The notes below the pieces were generated by a model. It was not told the origin of the DNA, searched no databases, and was given only the letters and a program-made list of their open reading frames with translations. From an uncultured Bermanella sp. (GTDB lineage: Bacteria; Pseudomonadota; Gammaproteobacteria; Pseudomonadales; Oceanobacteraceae): DNA of 5,173 bases. Shown here piece by piece: positions 4,655 to 5,173 of the stretch (positions within the stretch are counted from its first letter, which is position 1; each line of letters starts with the position of its first letter). Location of the stretch: assembly GCA_913054445.1 (NCBI GenBank), contig CAJXIK010000158.1, forward strand, positions 1 through 5,173, read 5' to 3'. A program made the position numbers and the translations under genes.

Positions 4655-5020
4655 CTATTGTTTAGGCAGCAGAGGGTTACAGTTTTTAATGAGCACTTTA
4701 CCTTCTAATAGGGAACCCTTGGAATATTCCCTGAAGTGACAGACATTGGTCTTGGGGTCGTAGTTTTCTATCCACAGGTGGTCTCCTTTCCAGGTGGCCC
4801 CCATGTGCAGCTGGCCATCCGGCACCGACAGTGTCATGACACCGCCCCATTGTTTGACGAAGACCTGCTGAAAATGAAAGAAGTAGGCCAATGACCCCAG
4901 CAGCAAGATGCTTGTAATCGCGACCGCCGCCGCCTTAAATTGCCCTAGTTTTATGGCCAAAACATAGAGCGCCACGAGGCTTAATGCCGCCACCAGTGCC
5001 CAGTATAGATAGGTGATCAT
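4655..5020 (-). CDS. Small membrane protein of unknown function, two transmembrane helices and a soluble C-terminal domain
   Basis: The product is 121 aa and not recognised. Two hydrophobic helices (about residues 4-23 and 30-49) are separated by a short basic turn (KLGQFK). The remaining 70 residues are polar with alternating patterns (VMTLSVPDGQLHMGATWKGDHLWIENYD) that suggest a small beta-rich domain. Cys94 and Cys114 lie in that domain and could form a disulfide if it faces the periplasm. With two helices, both ends would be on the same side; the basic turn between the helices would then be cytoplasmic and both ends periplasmic, which is an inference from the positive-inside rule. The ATG is well supported by the AAAGGA upstream. 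It does not look like a toxin, a holin or a known transporter subunit. It stands alone, codirectional with the nuclease gene but 147 bp from it, with a hairpin between them. Confidence 0.75.
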   Translation of the reverse strand: MITYLYWALVAALSLVALYVLAIKLGQFKAAAVAITSILLLGSLAYFFHFQQVFVKQWGGVMTLSVPDGQLHMGATWKGDHLWIENYDPKTNVCHFREYSKGSLLEGKVLIKNCNPLLPKQ

Positions 5021-5025
5021 GTTCG

Positions 5026-5031
5026 TCCTTT
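5026..5031 (-). promoter_or_regulatory. Ribosome binding site of the small membrane protein gene
   Basis: On the minus strand AAAGGA lies 5 nt before the ATG at 5018-5020. It is the clearest Shine-Dalgarno among the minus-strand genes here and fixes the start. Confidence 0.7.
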
Positions 5032-5173
5032 ATTGGGAGAGTGAATCTCGAATATTAGCCAATAACGAGGAAGATTTCACCCGCGCGTTAACAGGGCAAT
5101 CGCATTAAAATAAGCACAGGGTCAATCTGTGGAGTCCGCCTGATCAAAGTTGGGTTTAGTGCTTTTTTAGGTC
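5032..5173. other. Intergenic end of window, no gene seen
   Basis: All frames on both strands are short or lack plausible starts. The only structure noted is CACAG-N7-CTGTG (5115-5131), a 5-bp hairpin without a T-tract. A minus-strand TTGACC (5120-5125) resembles a -35 box but has no matching -10 at the right distance. The promoter of the small membrane protein gene presumably lies here but cannot be placed; TAATAT on the minus strand near 5054-5059 is the best -10-like word. Confidence 0.4.

Noticed and set aside
5115..5131. Hairpin CACAG-N7-CTGTG as a terminator or regulatory site
   Set aside because: Five-base stem with no T-tract and no neighbouring gene end to assign it to.

Overview
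The window looks like chromosomal accessory sequence from a gammaproteobacterium. The strongest pointer is a close YegD-type Hsp70 relative that shares long invariant blocks with the E. coli protein (KSPKSFLGASGL, VIGRPxNFQGL, VVDxGGGTTDC). Together with mid-range GC and a stand-alone ChrA, this suggests a marine or aquatic lineage (Alteromonadales, Oceanospirillales or Cellvibrionales type). The genus cannot be fixed from the sequence alone.

Layout, left to right. Bases 1-70 hold the last 22 codons of an unrecognised plus-strand gene. It converges, with a 16-bp gap, on a minus-strand gene (87-575) for a stand-alone cyclic-nucleotide-binding domain protein. That gene is divergent from yegD (755-2125, plus), which encodes an Hsp70-like nucleotide-binding-domain protein. 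Between yegD and chrA lies about 318 bp without a convincing gene. It is filled by a dense array of inverted repeats and bounded by near-matching terminal inverted repeats (2133-2148 and 2391-2407), so it looks like a small non-autonomous mobile or palindromic element. It ends immediately before a perfect TATAAT that probably serves chrA (2444-3607, plus; two-domain chromate transporter).

chrA overlaps tail-to-tail by 21 bp with a minus-strand gene (3587-4507) for an Rpn/PDDEXK_2 nuclease-transposase family protein. The nuclease gene is AT-richer than its neighbours and carries a 12-bp tandem repeat encoding Gly-Arg-Glu-Glu units. A strong plus-strand hairpin plus T-tract (4596-4635) lies just beyond its 5' end. 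Last comes a minus-strand gene (4655-5020) for a small two-helix membrane protein of unknown role, then 153 bp of sequence with no recognisable gene.

No shared pathway is evident. The genes look like independent single-gene units: a nucleotide-sensing protein and a chaperone-like ATPase that share a divergent promoter region, a metal-oxyanion exporter, a mobile or defence-associated nuclease, and an unknown membrane protein. The least explained parts are the structured element at 2133-2407, and the chrA/rpn arrangement, in which chrA read-through would be antisense to the whole nuclease gene.
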